Source of the DNA: Halomonas litopenaei
Lineage (GTDB): Bacteria; Pseudomonadota; Gammaproteobacteria; Pseudomonadales; Halomonadaceae
Reading direction: 5' to 3'
NCBI RefSeq assembly: GCF_017303055.1
Contig: NZ_JAEKJT010000012.1
Span: 1 to 64,000 of the forward strand
DNA length: 64,000 bases
The position numbers and the translations under genes were made by a program. The notes under the pieces were generated by a model that did no database searches, was not told the DNA's origin, and saw nothing but the letters and a program-made list of their open reading frames with translations. Below are positions 16,686 through 25,827 of this stretch, one piece after another. How positions within the stretch are numbered: position 1 is the stretch's first letter; each line of letters opens with the position of its first letter.

Positions 16686-18107
16686 GTGGTGTCTGATGCT
16701 CTGGTATTGGCGGAAATCGCTGCCAGCCGGTTCGGCCTGGGTCCCCGGCCAGGAGAGCTCGAGCAGATTGCTCACGATCCCCAAGGCTGGGTGCTGGCCC
16801 AGCTGGATGCGCCCCAAGAGGCCCTGCTAGGCCCCGGAGGAACGCCACTGCCCTCCACGCTCGACTATCTGGAGCGCTTCGCCCAGTTTCAGCGCGACCA
16901 TGCCGAGGCACGGCGACGCATGGCCCGCCAGACGGCAGCGGGCGGGACCTCGCTACCGCGCCTGTCCCAGCGCTTTGGTCGCGATATGCAGGCGGAACGA
17001 CAAGCTCGGGCACGACAGCAGTGCCTTACGGGCGCCCCGGTGCTGGAACGCTGGGTGATGTTCTGGAGCAACCACTTCTGCGTTTCCGCCGATCGCGGCA
17101 AGGTCGTGATGCTGCCCGGCGCCTACGAGCGCGAGGCCATCCGCCCCAACATCACCTCCCGCTTCAGCGACCTGCTGCTGGCAGTGGAACAGCACCCGAC
17201 CATGCTGCTGTACCTGGAAAACGCAGACTCTGTCGGCCCTTCCTCGGCCGTTGCTCGCGCCGCTCGCCGACGGGCCTCACCGCGATCTCTGGGGCTCAAT
17301 GAAAATCTGGCCCGGGAAATCCTCGAGCTGCACACCCTGGGCGTCGACGGGCCATACGACCAAGCAGATGTCGTCGCCCTGGCCCAGGCGCTTACCGGCT
17401 GGCGCACCCCGCTGGAGATGCCGCCGGCCACGAACCCACCTGATCTGGGCTCCCATGGCAGTGTCTTTCACGAAGCGGCCCATGAGCCAGGTCCACGGAT
17501 CCTGCTGGGACAGCGTTTCGCTGCAGATGGCGCCGGTCAGGGTCAAGCCATGCTGCGCCTGCTGGCACAGCATGAATCGACAGCTACCTTCATCGCGCGC
17601 AAGCTTGCCGGCCATTTCGTGGCAGACCATCCTCCGGCAGAGCTGGTCAGCGCCTTGGCCAGGAGCTTTCGCGATCAAGACGGCGACCTTGCCGAACTCT
17701 ACCGTACCCTCTTCCGTCATCCTCTTGCCTGGCAGCCCGGGGCACCCAAGTTTCGCCGACCTGAGGAGTTCCTGGTGGCCCTTTATCACGCCTTGGACAA
17801 GACCCCACCTTCGACGGGAAATCAGTGGGAACAGGAGCTGCGTCTACTCGGCCAGCGCCCCTTCTGGCCTGGCTCTCCCGCCGGGTGGAGTGACGACAGC
17901 CGTGACTGGATCGGCGCGGATGCGCTGTATCGACGTGTTGCACTGGCACGCCGCCATGGACGCGATAGTACGGTGGAACCGCTGGCTCTGGCGGAGCACT
18001 GCCTGGGACCCAGGTTACGCGAGGAGACCGCCGTCGCGATCAGCCAGCAGCCCCCTGGGATGGGCCGAGCCATGGTGCTGGCAAGCCCGGAGTTCCAGTG
18101 GCGCTAG
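16686..18107 (+). CDS. DUF1800 family protein
   Basis: A 473-residue protein of the DUF1800 family, recognisable by RFGLGPRPGE near the N-terminus, WVMFWSNHFCVS, the NENLAREILELHTLGV block, and AQALTGWR. The start is GTG (16686 or 16689) after AGGAG. No clear signal peptide is present. DUF1800 proteins are almost always encoded next to a DUF1501 protein, as here (81 bp gap), and the pair probably acts together. Its biochemical role is unknown; links to polysaccharide or envelope processes have been suggested only from context. Confidence 0.85.
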   Translation: MVSDALVLAEIAASRFGLGPRPGELEQIAHDPQGWVLAQLDAPQEALLGPGGTPLPSTLDYLERFAQFQRDHAEARRRMARQTAAGGTSLPRLSQRFGRDMQAERQARARQQCLTGAPVLERWVMFWSNHFCVSADRGKVVMLPGAYEREAIRPNITSRFSDLLLAVEQHPTMLLYLENADSVGPSSAVARAARRRASPRSLGLNENLAREILELHTLGVDGPYDQADVVALAQALTGWRTPLEMPPATNPPDLGSHGSVFHEAAHEPGPRILLGQRFAADGAGQGQAMLRLLAQHESTATFIARKLAGHFVADHPPAELVSALARSFRDQDGDLAELYRTLFRHPLAWQPGAPKFRRPEEFLVALYHALDKTPPSTGNQWEQELRLLGQRPFWPGSPAGWSDDSRDWIGADALYRRVALARRHGRDSTVEPLALAEHCLGPRLREETAVAISQQPPGMGRAMVLASPEFQWR

Positions 18108-18188
18108 TCGCCCGACTTCCTCCTTTTCGACCTTCTCATTCCCGACACTCTCGATCCTGAACCCTGGGGATTCGCTACGGAGGCTGCC

Positions 18189-19334
18189 ATGCTGAATCGA
18201 CGTGATTTTCTCGGACGCCTGGCGCTGGGGTGCAGCATGTGGCTATGGCCGCCCCTCGCCAGGGCCGAGACACACCAGGCGCGTCCTCGTCTGGTGGTGG
18301 TATTGCTGCGTGGTGCCCTCGATGGTCTAACGGCACTTCCTTGCCCCGGTGATCCGGCATACGCCAGCTTGCGCGGCGACCTTGCGGCGGCACTGCACCC
18401 GACAGCCCCTATGCTGAATGACACCTTTGCGCTGCATCCTGCGCTGTCATTCTGTCATCAACGCTTCCTGGCCGGGGACATGGCCGCCATACACGCCTGC
18501 GGCCAGGCCTATCGGGGACGCTCACACTTCAGTGCCCAGGACTGCCTGGAGAACGGCACCGACCATCCGGGTGGCAGTCGCACCGGCTGGCTCAATCGAG
18601 CCATTGGCGAACAGGCTCACACCCAAGGCATCAGCCTCACGGATGACCGCCCTTTGATGATTCGAGGGCCCGCCCCCATCACCAGCTGGGTCCCCTCCCC
18701 CACCTCGGACGCTACCCGCGTGCTGGCCGCCAGAATGAGCGGGCTCTATCGACACGACGAGCGGCTGGGTCCGGCCTTCGCCAGAGCCCTGGAGATGCAG
18801 CGCATCGTTTCAGATGAGGTGGTGGGCGGTACCCGCCTGGAGGACATCATGCCGGCGGCGGGACGCTTTCTGGCACCTGCCGAGGGAGCCAGTGTGGCGC
18901 TGATCGATGACCAGGGCTGGGATACGCATGCGCGCCAGAACGCCGTACTGGCGCGCAAACTTGCCGACCTGGATCACGGCCTGTCAGCGCTGCATCGGCA
19001 GCTCGGCGCTAGCTGGCGGCATACGGCCGTGGTGGTAATGACCGAGTTCGGTCGCACCGTTCGCGTCAACGGCAGCGGTGGCACCGACCACGGCACCGCC
19101 AGCTGCGTGCTGCTGGCTGGCGGCGCCATCCGAGGGGGCAAGGTCCACGGCGACTGGCCGGGTCTCGCTCGCCTTCGCGACAATAGAGACCTTGTCGCCG
19201 CTCAGGATATTCGCAGCGTACTGAAGGGAGTGCTGCGAGATCATCTGGGGCTGCAGCGTGCCGCACTGGATACCACCGTCTTCCCGGACAGCAGGACCAT
19301 CGCCCCTTTTGAAGGGCTGATCAGAGCCACCTGA
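18189..19334 (+). CDS. DUF1501 family exported protein
   Basis: A 381-residue protein of the DUF1501 family, related to the alkaline phosphatase/sulfatase fold. The N-terminus NRRDFLGRLALG is a Tat-type export signal with a near-consensus twin arginine at residues 4-5. Further marks are LLRGALDGL, the HFSAQDCLENGT block, the GWDTH motif and MTEFGRTVRVNGSGGTDHG. It forms an operon with the DUF1800 gene. The catalytic role and substrate are not known. Confidence 0.85.
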   Translation: MLNRRDFLGRLALGCSMWLWPPLARAETHQARPRLVVVLLRGALDGLTALPCPGDPAYASLRGDLAAALHPTAPMLNDTFALHPALSFCHQRFLAGDMAAIHACGQAYRGRSHFSAQDCLENGTDHPGGSRTGWLNRAIGEQAHTQGISLTDDRPLMIRGPAPITSWVPSPTSDATRVLAARMSGLYRHDERLGPAFARALEMQRIVSDEVVGGTRLEDIMPAAGRFLAPAEGASVALIDDQGWDTHARQNAVLARKLADLDHGLSALHRQLGASWRHTAVVVMTEFGRTVRVNGSGGTDHGTASCVLLAGGAIRGGKVHGDWPGLARLRDNRDLVAAQDIRSVLKGVLRDHLGLQRAALDTTVFPDSRTIAPFEGLIRAT

Positions 19335-19482
19335 TACCGTCGTCTCTCCCCCAATAGTCGCTCAGGATTCCTCACTCAGGGACCACGTCACCGCTTGGTG
19401 CTTATATCAGAGACGAGGTCCTGTCGGCTGCGCCAATGCATGCCAATGCATGGAGGTAAGGGGGGGCTTTCATCGGGCATAT

Positions 19483-19497
19483 TGTTACGATATAACA
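19483..19497 (+). promoter_or_regulatory. Zur-box-like operator
   Basis: TGTTACGATATAACA is an inverted repeat with TGTTA and TAACA arms. It differs by very little from the gammaproteobacterial Zur consensus core TGTTATANTATAACA. It lies 28 bp upstream of the DUF1826 start codon. DUF1826 genes are known to belong to zinc-starvation regulons in related bacteria, which supports the call. Just upstream, a 10-bp direct repeat GCCAATGCAT occurs twice (19432-19451). Confidence 0.7.
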
Positions 19498-19525
19498 TAT
19501 AAAAATCTCCCAGGAGCCTTCCTTT

Positions 19526-20254
19526 ATGTCGCTTTCTCAGCCGCGCCCCGTCGCGCCCTCCCTCCCTCTTGGCTCAAGCAGCGCGCTGGTCGACTCCCCC
19601 CAGGCCGCCGCAGCGCCCGTGCAGGCTCACAGCAACGTGCCACATTGGGCGATGGGTACCGAGGCCAGCGTATTGCCCCGAATTTATGAAGACACTATCA
19701 CCATCTCCGTGCTCCAACGGGCCCTGCCTGCCGTTCTGGCAAGCAGCGCTCAGGCCCAATGCCGCAGCGCGCGACTGTGGAGCTTTCAGTGGCTGGGTCC
19801 CGCCAATACGGACATGAAGCAGGCCCTGCTGCGCAGCTTGCCTGCAGCTGAGCAAGCAACAGCACTGATCGATGACGTCCTGCTGCTGACGGAGGCCATG
19901 GGAATGCTATTCGACACTGACAGCCTGGGGGTCAGACTGCGCCTGATGAATGCCGCGATGTGCCCGCGCTTCCATTGTGACAAGCTGCCGGTGCGCATGG
20001 TCACGACCTATGTCGGCGCAGGCAGCGAATGGCTTCCGGAGTTTGCCGTCAATCGTCAGGGACTGGGCGCTCCGACCCCGGACAAGCCCGACGTACTGCG
20101 CGAGCCCAGCGCGATTCGGGCGCTGGCACCAGGGGACCTGGCGCTGTTGAAGGGAGATGGCTGGGCCGGCAATGAAGGGCGGGGCCTGGTCCATCGCAGC
20201 CCCGCCGTGGCGTCGGGCGGTCGACGCCTACTGCTGACGATTGATCCGGCCTGA
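19526..20254 (+). CDS. DUF1826 protein, probably zinc-responsive
   Basis: A 242-residue DUF1826 family protein. A central Arg/Cys/His block, CPRFHCDKLPVRMVTTYVG (about 152-170), and GPGTEW-like GAGSEWLPE are family marks and could form a metal site. A late segment HRSPAV resembles the usual HRSP motif. Family members are commonly encoded beside COG0523 GTPases and are controlled by Zur; the upstream box fits, although no COG0523 gene is next to it here. ATG 19526 has CAGGAG. The exact function is unknown. Confidence 0.8.
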   Translation: MSLSQPRPVAPSLPLGSSSALVDSPQAAAAPVQAHSNVPHWAMGTEASVLPRIYEDTITISVLQRALPAVLASSAQAQCRSARLWSFQWLGPANTDMKQALLRSLPAAEQATALIDDVLLLTEAMGMLFDTDSLGVRLRLMNAAMCPRFHCDKLPVRMVTTYVGAGSEWLPEFAVNRQGLGAPTPDKPDVLREPSAIRALAPGDLALLKGDGWAGNEGRGLVHRSPAVASGGRRLLLTIDPA

Positions 20255-20266
20255 GCCGGCTTTGGC

Positions 20267-21538
20267 TTAGTGGACCTTGAGACGGGGGCCCACTGAGCGA
20301 CCGAAGGCATCGCTCACCGCTTCGGCAGCACCCTTCCAGGGGCCCAGCAAGAGGAACTGATGCTGTCGCTGCAGGCCCTGATACGCGGCTCGGGCCAGGC
20401 GCCCGCGCAGCGTGATGTCATCAGCAAACACGCCGCGCAGGGTACCCACGCTGCCCGCCTCGCCCAAGGACAGCAGGGTCCCCTTGTCCTCGTAGCGGAA
20501 GGGGACCGGGTCATCTCCTGCCAGATAACGCGGCAGTTCTCGGGCCAGGTGTTCGGCCTGCTCGCTGGCGGCCTGAGCGGTAGGAGGCGCCGGGCTTTCC
20601 TCGATCCAGGAGCAATCCCCAAGTGCAAACACCGCGTCATTGTCCATGGCCTGGAGGCTCGGCCTAACGATCCACTGGCGCTTGTCATTGACCGCAAGCC
20701 CCTTCATTCGACTCGCCAGCGATGGGCCAACCCGTCCGGCCGCCCAGATGGTCATGTCGGCGGGGAAGGACTGACCACCCTCGGTGGTGACACGCTGGGC
20801 GCTGACCGCGTTGACCTGCTGCGCGGTATGAATGTCGACCCCGGCCTCCTGCAGACGAGCCTGCACGACGTGCCGTACTTCGTCGTCCATGCCAGGCATA
20901 AAGGTGTCGGTTGCCTCCAGCAAGGTGACCTTGACCTCGGGCTGGATCTCCTTGGGCGCCATGCTGGATGCCCTGGCCTCGGTAGCCAGCAGGCCAGCCA
21001 GTTCGACGCCGGTCGCACCTGTTCCCACGATGGCGACATGATAGGGATCGCTGCACCCTTGGGAGCGGCGCGCCAGCAGACCGGCCGAGAAATGGCGATA
21101 CAGTCGTTCTGCGTCTCGCTCGCTATCGAGCAGGAAGGCATTGTCGAGAACGCCGTCGACCCCCATGTCCGGGGTCACGCCCCCCAGTGCCAGCACCAGT
21201 GCGTCATACGACAGCTGTCGCTCGGCGACCAGTACACGCCCGTTGTCGTCCTTCCATGGCGCCAGGGTAAAACGCTTGTGGCCAGCGTCTACGTCAGCCA
21301 ATTCGCCCTGCTCGAAACGAAATCCCCACTGCTGCGCCAAACCAGCGTAATCCAGCTCATCAACGCTGGCCCGAGTGAAACCCGCCGCCAGCTCGTGCAG
21401 ACGAGGCTTCCACACATGGGTCGCATCGCGATCCATCAGCAACACGTCCTTGTGCCCGGCCTTGGCCAAACGAATGGCCAGTTCCAGGCCGCCGGCTCCA
21501 CCACCAACAATCACGATGCCTTCACTGCGAGTGTTCAT
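20267..21538 (-). CDS. ndh: Type II NADH dehydrogenase (NDH-2)
   Basis: A 423-residue FAD-dependent NADH:quinone oxidoreductase that feeds electrons to quinone without proton pumping. The FAD-binding motif GGGAGGLEL is at residues 12-20, the NADH-binding GTGATGVELA in the middle, and the second FAD motif AALGD-like FALGDCS near 300-306. No hydrophobic helix is obvious; these proteins bind the inner membrane peripherally. The start has AGGAGG in front. It is convergent with the DUF1826 gene, 12 bp apart. The length is normal for the family. Confidence 0.9.
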   Translation of the reverse strand: MNTRSEGIVIVGGGAGGLELAIRLAKAGHKDVLLMDRDATHVWKPRLHELAAGFTRASVDELDYAGLAQQWGFRFEQGELADVDAGHKRFTLAPWKDDNGRVLVAERQLSYDALVLALGGVTPDMGVDGVLDNAFLLDSERDAERLYRHFSAGLLARRSQGCSDPYHVAIVGTGATGVELAGLLATEARASSMAPKEIQPEVKVTLLEATDTFMPGMDDEVRHVVQARLQEAGVDIHTAQQVNAVSAQRVTTEGGQSFPADMTIWAAGRVGPSLASRMKGLAVNDKRQWIVRPSLQAMDNDAVFALGDCSWIEESPAPPTAQAASEQAEHLARELPRYLAGDDPVPFRYEDKGTLLSLGEAGSVGTLRGVFADDITLRGRLARAAYQGLQRQHQFLLLGPWKGAAEAVSDAFGRSVGPRLKVH

Positions 21539-21817
21539 GGGACCTCCTGTCGATGGCCTCCCGGACGATCCGGCAGGCCTTGGATCAGGCCTACCCTAAC
21601 ATCGCTCACTGATGCTTGCGCCCTGATACGTCGGTCGCCACGGCATCCGACATGTACAAAGGCAGTTAGAGCATTGCCGCTATACCACTGACATACCTAA
21701 GAAAAATAAGAAACATATGACGTAACGTTAAGTTAAACCAGCGCGGAGTTTCTTCTAAAGGTATGGTAGGTGCCTTTACGGCCAACACCGCTATCATTCC
21801 TTGAGGATATTTCCTGC

Positions 21818-23947
21818 ATGGACCATACCGTTGCGTCCTATCATCCCGCGCTCGTCGTGTTGAGTCTCGCTATCGCCGCCATTGCCTCATTGACCGCGTT
21901 GGACCTGGCAGGCCGGGTCAAGTCCAGTCGCGGGCTGGCTCGGCAGCTTTGGCTGGCCGGGGGCGCCTTTGCCATGGGCACCGGCATCTGGTCGATGCAC
22001 TTTGTCGGCATGCTGGCCATGGATACGGCTTCCCGTTCCGCCTACAACATCCCGCTGACGCTTGTCTCACTGCTGGCCGCCTTGCTCGCCTCGGCGCTGG
22101 CCCTGGCGACCGTGCAGGGAGGCCGGCTCACCTGGCCTAGGCTGACATCCGGTGCCATCATCATGGGCACTGGCGTGTGCCTGATGCACTACATCGGCAT
22201 GGAAGCCATGCTGTCGATCACCGAGCTGCGCTATCGCATCGATCTGTTTCTGGCCTCGGTCGCCGTTGCCGTTGTCGCCTCAGCCCTCGCCCTCACCCTG
22301 GCCTTTCGACTGAACCGTGAAGGCATACGATCTCCGCTATGGCAGCGGGGTCTTGCTGCGCTGATCATGGCCGTCGGCATCGCTGGCATGCACTACACCG
22401 GCATGGCTGCTACCAGCTATCAGCGCGTGCCCATGGCCGTCGATGCCGGCGGCCTGGGCAACGGTCAGCTCGCCTTCCTTGTGGCATTGGCATCGATCTT
22501 CATCATGGTGACGGCGCTGCTCATTTCCATCTACGACGCCCACCTGTCGTCGCGCAATGCGCTGCTGGCCGACTCGCTGCAGCGCGCCAATCAAGAGTTG
22601 AAGGATCTGGTCCACCAGGACGCGCTGACGCAGCTTCCCAACCGGCTCAAGCTCGAAGAGCACCTGGACGCGATGATTGCCACCGAGTCTGCGAGCTTCG
22701 CGGTATTTTTCGTCGACCTGGATCGCTTCAAGCAGGTCAACGATTCGCTGGGACACCATGCCGGTGACGAACTGATCAAGGGAGCCGCCGCCCGGTTGAA
22801 GTCTGCGGTGCGCGATGGCGACCTGGTCGCCCGGGTCGGTGGCGACGAGTTCATGATCGTGGCGGGCCCCAACATCACACATGGCGATGCAGAGGCCATG
22901 GCGCGCCGAATTCTCAGCGCGCTGGACAAGCCCTTCCAGATTCACAAGAGCATGGTGAAGGTTTCCACCAGCCTGGGGATCAGCCTGCACCCGGAACACG
23001 GCAGGTCCCGCCACGACTTGATGGTGCATGCCGACGCCGCCATGTACAGCGCCAAGCAGAACGGCCGCAACACCTACCAGTTTTTTGCGCCTGACATGAC
23101 CCACGCGGCGGACCGCCGCAGCATCCTCGAACAGCGCCTACGCCATGCCCTCGACAACGACGGTCTGACCCTGGCCTACCAACCCAAGATCAATGTGCAC
23201 AGCGGCCAGGTGGCGGGAGTAGAAGCCCTCTTGCGCTGGCACGATGAGGAGCTCGGCCAGATTGCCCCCGATGAAGCGATTCCTCTGGCGGAAGACTGCG
23301 GGCTGATACTGCCACTGGGTGAATGGGTCCTGCGCACGGCCTGTCGCTTTTCCTGTCAGTGGATGGAGGAAACCGGCCAGGCCCTGCCGGTAGCCGTCAA
23401 TATCTCGGCAATTCAGCTGAACCACCGAGGTTTCGTCGACACCATCAAGACCGTGCTCACCGATACCGGCCTTCCGCCCAACCTGCTGGAACTTGAGTTG
23501 ACCGAGACCTGCCTGGTGCAGAACCCGGATCGCGCCATGGAAGTCCTGGGCACCCTGCGGGAGCTCGGGGTTCTGATGTCCATTGACGATTTCGGTACCG
23601 GATACTCGAACCTTACCCAGTTGAAGAACCTGCCCGTCGATCGCCTGAAGATCGATCGCAGCTTCATGGAAGACATCGCCAACAACAGCCAGGACGCGGC
23701 GATCGTCCGGGCCGTCATCTCACTGGCCCGAAGCCTTGGGCTGCATATCATCGCCGAGGGGATCGAGAACTCGGAGCAGCTGGCGTTTATCAGCAAGCTT
23801 CAAGGGCATGAGTACCAGGGATACCTGTTCAGCAAGCCCGTCCCTGCAGCCGAATTAAGGCGCCTTCTGGAGGAACGTGCCACGCAGGTGCTGGTCGATC
23901 AGCCGCTACGCGCTCACGGCATCCCGCCAGACCAGCTACCGGCCTGA
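21818..23947 (+). CDS. MucR-like MHYT-GGDEF-EAL c-di-GMP enzyme
   Basis: A 709-residue inner-membrane protein. The N-terminal MHYT sensor has about seven membrane helices with three signature motifs: MHFVGM (near 60), MHYIGM (near 126) and MHYTGM (near 190). An intact GGDEF site is at 341-345 and an intact EAL site at 469-471, with DDFGTGYS further on, so both cyclase and phosphodiesterase activity are possible. Pseudomonas MucR has the same architecture and supplies c-di-GMP to Alg44 for alginate synthesis. The window also encodes an Alg44-like receptor, so a functional pair is plausible. ATG 21818 has GAGGA upstream; a GTG at 21770 is the alternative start. Confidence 0.88.
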   Translation: MDHTVASYHPALVVLSLAIAAIASLTALDLAGRVKSSRGLARQLWLAGGAFAMGTGIWSMHFVGMLAMDTASRSAYNIPLTLVSLLAALLASALALATVQGGRLTWPRLTSGAIIMGTGVCLMHYIGMEAMLSITELRYRIDLFLASVAVAVVASALALTLAFRLNREGIRSPLWQRGLAALIMAVGIAGMHYTGMAATSYQRVPMAVDAGGLGNGQLAFLVALASIFIMVTALLISIYDAHLSSRNALLADSLQRANQELKDLVHQDALTQLPNRLKLEEHLDAMIATESASFAVFFVDLDRFKQVNDSLGHHAGDELIKGAAARLKSAVRDGDLVARVGGDEFMIVAGPNITHGDAEAMARRILSALDKPFQIHKSMVKVSTSLGISLHPEHGRSRHDLMVHADAAMYSAKQNGRNTYQFFAPDMTHAADRRSILEQRLRHALDNDGLTLAYQPKINVHSGQVAGVEALLRWHDEELGQIAPDEAIPLAEDCGLILPLGEWVLRTACRFSCQWMEETGQALPVAVNISAIQLNHRGFVDTIKTVLTDTGLPPNLLELELTETCLVQNPDRAMEVLGTLRELGVLMSIDDFGTGYSNLTQLKNLPVDRLKIDRSFMEDIANNSQDAAIVRAVISLARSLGLHIIAEGIENSEQLAFISKLQGHEYQGYLFSKPVPAAELRRLLEERATQVLVDQPLRAHGIPPDQLPA

Positions 23948-24030
23948 ATCGCCCCGTCCTGTGCCACTTGACCCGAACCGGCCGGCCGCGTCACGCTGCC
24001 CAACACGCCCCCGTCACAGAGATCCCATGA

Positions 24031-24627
24031 ATGACGCATGTCCAACGCCTGGAATCTGACACGTCCGCGCCGAGTGATGCGCAGTCTCCTCAAGACAGGC
24101 TGGTGATGCTGTTGGCTCGAGTGGAAAAGGGCGACCGAGAGGCATTTGCCGAACTGTACCAGGCAACCTCGGCGAAACTTTTCGGCACCGTGCTGCGTAT
24201 CCTCAAGGACACAACGTGGGCAGACGATGTCATTCAGGACGTTTACGTGACCATTTGGCAAAAGGCAGATCGCTTCGATCGACAGCGCGGCTCCGTCATC
24301 GGCTGGATGGCGACCATCGCCCGCAATGCGGCCATCGATGACCTGCGCAGAGCACCCCGCCACCAGAGTGAGGACGACAGTCACCTGGAGCACGCCGCAG
24401 CTACCCAGGCCTCGGCCTTCGAGCAGCGAGACCAGGACGAGTCCTCCGACCGCCTGTCGCAGTGCCTGGAGGAATTGGAGGAGACACGCAGCCAGATGGT
24501 CCGGCTGGCCTATCTGGACGGCTGGTCGAGGGCCGACCTGGCCTCCCATTTCGGGCAACCCGTCAACACCGTCAAGACCTGGTTGCATCGCGCTCTCAAG
24601 CAATTGAAAGGATGCTTGTCGACATGA
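24031..24627 (+). CDS. ECF-type RNA polymerase sigma factor (SigK-like)
   Basis: A 198-residue group 4 sigma factor. Region 2 covers about residues 27-97 (AFAELYQATSAKLFG, DDVIQDVYVTIWQ), and region 4 about 135-190 with the helix-turn-helix SRADLASHFGQPVNTVKTWL. A charged linker of about 40 residues joins them. It overlaps the next gene, an anti-sigma factor, by ATGA, which implies translational coupling. Members of this group respond to oxidative or redox stress in other bacteria. The target promoters cannot be read here. Confidence 0.9.
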   Translation: MTHVQRLESDTSAPSDAQSPQDRLVMLLARVEKGDREAFAELYQATSAKLFGTVLRILKDTTWADDVIQDVYVTIWQKADRFDRQRGSVIGWMATIARNAAIDDLRRAPRHQSEDDSHLEHAAATQASAFEQRDQDESSDRLSQCLEELEETRSQMVRLAYLDGWSRADLASHFGQPVNTVKTWLHRALKQLKGCLST

Positions 24628-25364
24628 GCGATCTTACTGACAAGGACCTCCTTGCCGCCGAGTTTGTACTCGGCACACTCGACGATTCCGAGCGCCAGCA
24701 GGTCCACCGGCAACGCCAGCAAGATGGCGAGCTTGAGCAGCTGATCCAGGCCTGGGAGGCACGGCTCGCGCCCCTGGGTGATGAGGTCAAGTCCATTGCT
24801 CCTGGCCCCCACCTGCTGGCGCGTATCGAGCGACGTATCGACGCTGTCGAAGCTCGGGCCGCGTTGCAGCATAGCGATGATCGGGTTACCCGGCTGCGCC
24901 GTCGTTTAACCCTCTGGCGAGGGATGGCTGGGGTCTCTTCTGCCGCAGCGTTGATACTGGCAGCCTTGCTGGTGGGTGCACCGACGTCATCTCCCGACCA
25001 GTCCCAGTTTGTCGCGGTGTTCCAGCAGGACGACCAGCAACCCGCCTTCATGTTGAGCGTCAACCTTGAACAGCGCCGCCTGCACGTTATGCCCGTTACC
25101 GCCAAGCCGATGGAAGACCGCTCTTACCAGCTATGGATCAAGGAAGCCTCCCTGGGGCCGACGCCACAGTCGGTGGGGGTCCTGGACGACGACCTGAGCA
25201 TCGACCAGAGCGCTCTGCAGCAGTACTCGCCCGAGCTGCTGAAACGGGCCACCTTTGGTATCAGTGTCGAGCCCTCGGGAGGCTCACCCACCGGCCAGCC
25301 CACGGGGCCCGCCATTCACGGGTATCTGTATCCCACCCAGGCCCCCGGCAACCAGCGTCTCTAG
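24624..25364 (+). CDS. Anti-sigma factor, RskA-like
   Basis: A 246-residue membrane protein. The cytoplasmic N-terminal anti-sigma domain (about 1-95, with the LAAEFVLGTLD motif) would hold the sigma factor. One membrane helix lies at about 98-119, and a periplasmic RskA-type C-terminal domain ends at 246. It starts at the ATG inside the sigma gene stop (ATGA); an in-frame ATG at 24612 is less likely. The pair is a classic membrane-tethered stress switch. Confidence 0.87.
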   Translation: MSDLTDKDLLAAEFVLGTLDDSERQQVHRQRQQDGELEQLIQAWEARLAPLGDEVKSIAPGPHLLARIERRIDAVEARAALQHSDDRVTRLRRRLTLWRGMAGVSSAAALILAALLVGAPTSSPDQSQFVAVFQQDDQQPAFMLSVNLEQRRLHVMPVTAKPMEDRSYQLWIKEASLGPTPQSVGVLDDDLSIDQSALQQYSPELLKRATFGISVEPSGGSPTGQPTGPAIHGYLYPTQAPGNQRL

Positions 25365-25560
25365 CCATGGCCGCAGAGAGGAACGCTTCCTCTCTGCCGC
25401 ATCGGCTTTGTCAGCACCAGCTCAGGCCCCGTGGATTCCTCTGATCTATTCCCAAGGGGTCCTGCGAAGTGCCTCCTTCAGCGTTCTCCCAACGTCAATC
25501 GCCGGGACAGCAGCGCCTTAAGCGAACTTCAACAGTGCGCGGTTTTCCCCGTTTCTGACT

Positions 25561-25596
25561 GAAACCTTTGTCGTTCATGAAACCTTTGCCTTTCAT
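25561..25596. repeat. 18-bp tandem duplication
   Basis: GAAACCTTTGTCGTTCAT at 25561-25578 is followed directly by GAAACCTTTGCCTTTCAT at 25579-25596, differing at two bases. Confidence 0.85.
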
Positions 25597-25674
25597 GACA
25601 CGTATCTGTTGCTGGCGAGCGAGCAGCCAACGGCATACCAGCGTGCCCCCGCTGCAGTGCCCCACGCCATAGGG

Positions 25675-25702
25675 CGCGATCATAGTGGCGCGACCATAGC
25701 GG
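25675..25702. repeat. 14-bp tandem duplication
   Basis: CGCGATCATAGTGG at 25675-25688 is followed by CGCGACCATAGCGG at 25689-25702, then CGCGAGGG, the start of a decayed third copy. Confidence 0.8.
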
Positions 25703-25772
25703 CGCGAGGGCGTCTTCCGCGAGGGTGAGCGTTGCATGCCTGCCACCTGTTCGCCTCACCACTTCCCTGCTT

Positions 25773-25797
25773 GGCCGCCCTCCCGGCGGCCTTTTTT
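25773..25797 (+). terminator. Rho-independent terminator
   Basis: GGCCGCC and GGCGGCC form a 7-bp GC stem around CTCCC, followed by six T residues. The nearest upstream plus-strand gene, the anti-sigma factor, ends about 400 bp away. It therefore ends either a long 3' region or an unannotated small transcript. Confidence 0.75.
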
Positions 25798-25827
25798 ATC
25801 AAAGGCACAACGATCAAAGGCACAGCG
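25798..25827. repeat. 15-bp tandem duplication
   Basis: ATCAAAGGCACAACG at 25798-25812 is followed by ATCAAAGGCACAGCG at 25813-25827 and then by ATCAAAA, immediately after the terminator T-run. Confidence 0.82.

Noticed and set aside
20360..21691. A 443-codon plus-strand frame opposite NDH-2
   Set aside because: The minus strand encodes a clear NDH-2 with FAD and NADH motifs and a strong ribosome site; the opposite frame is an antisense shadow in GC-rich DNA.
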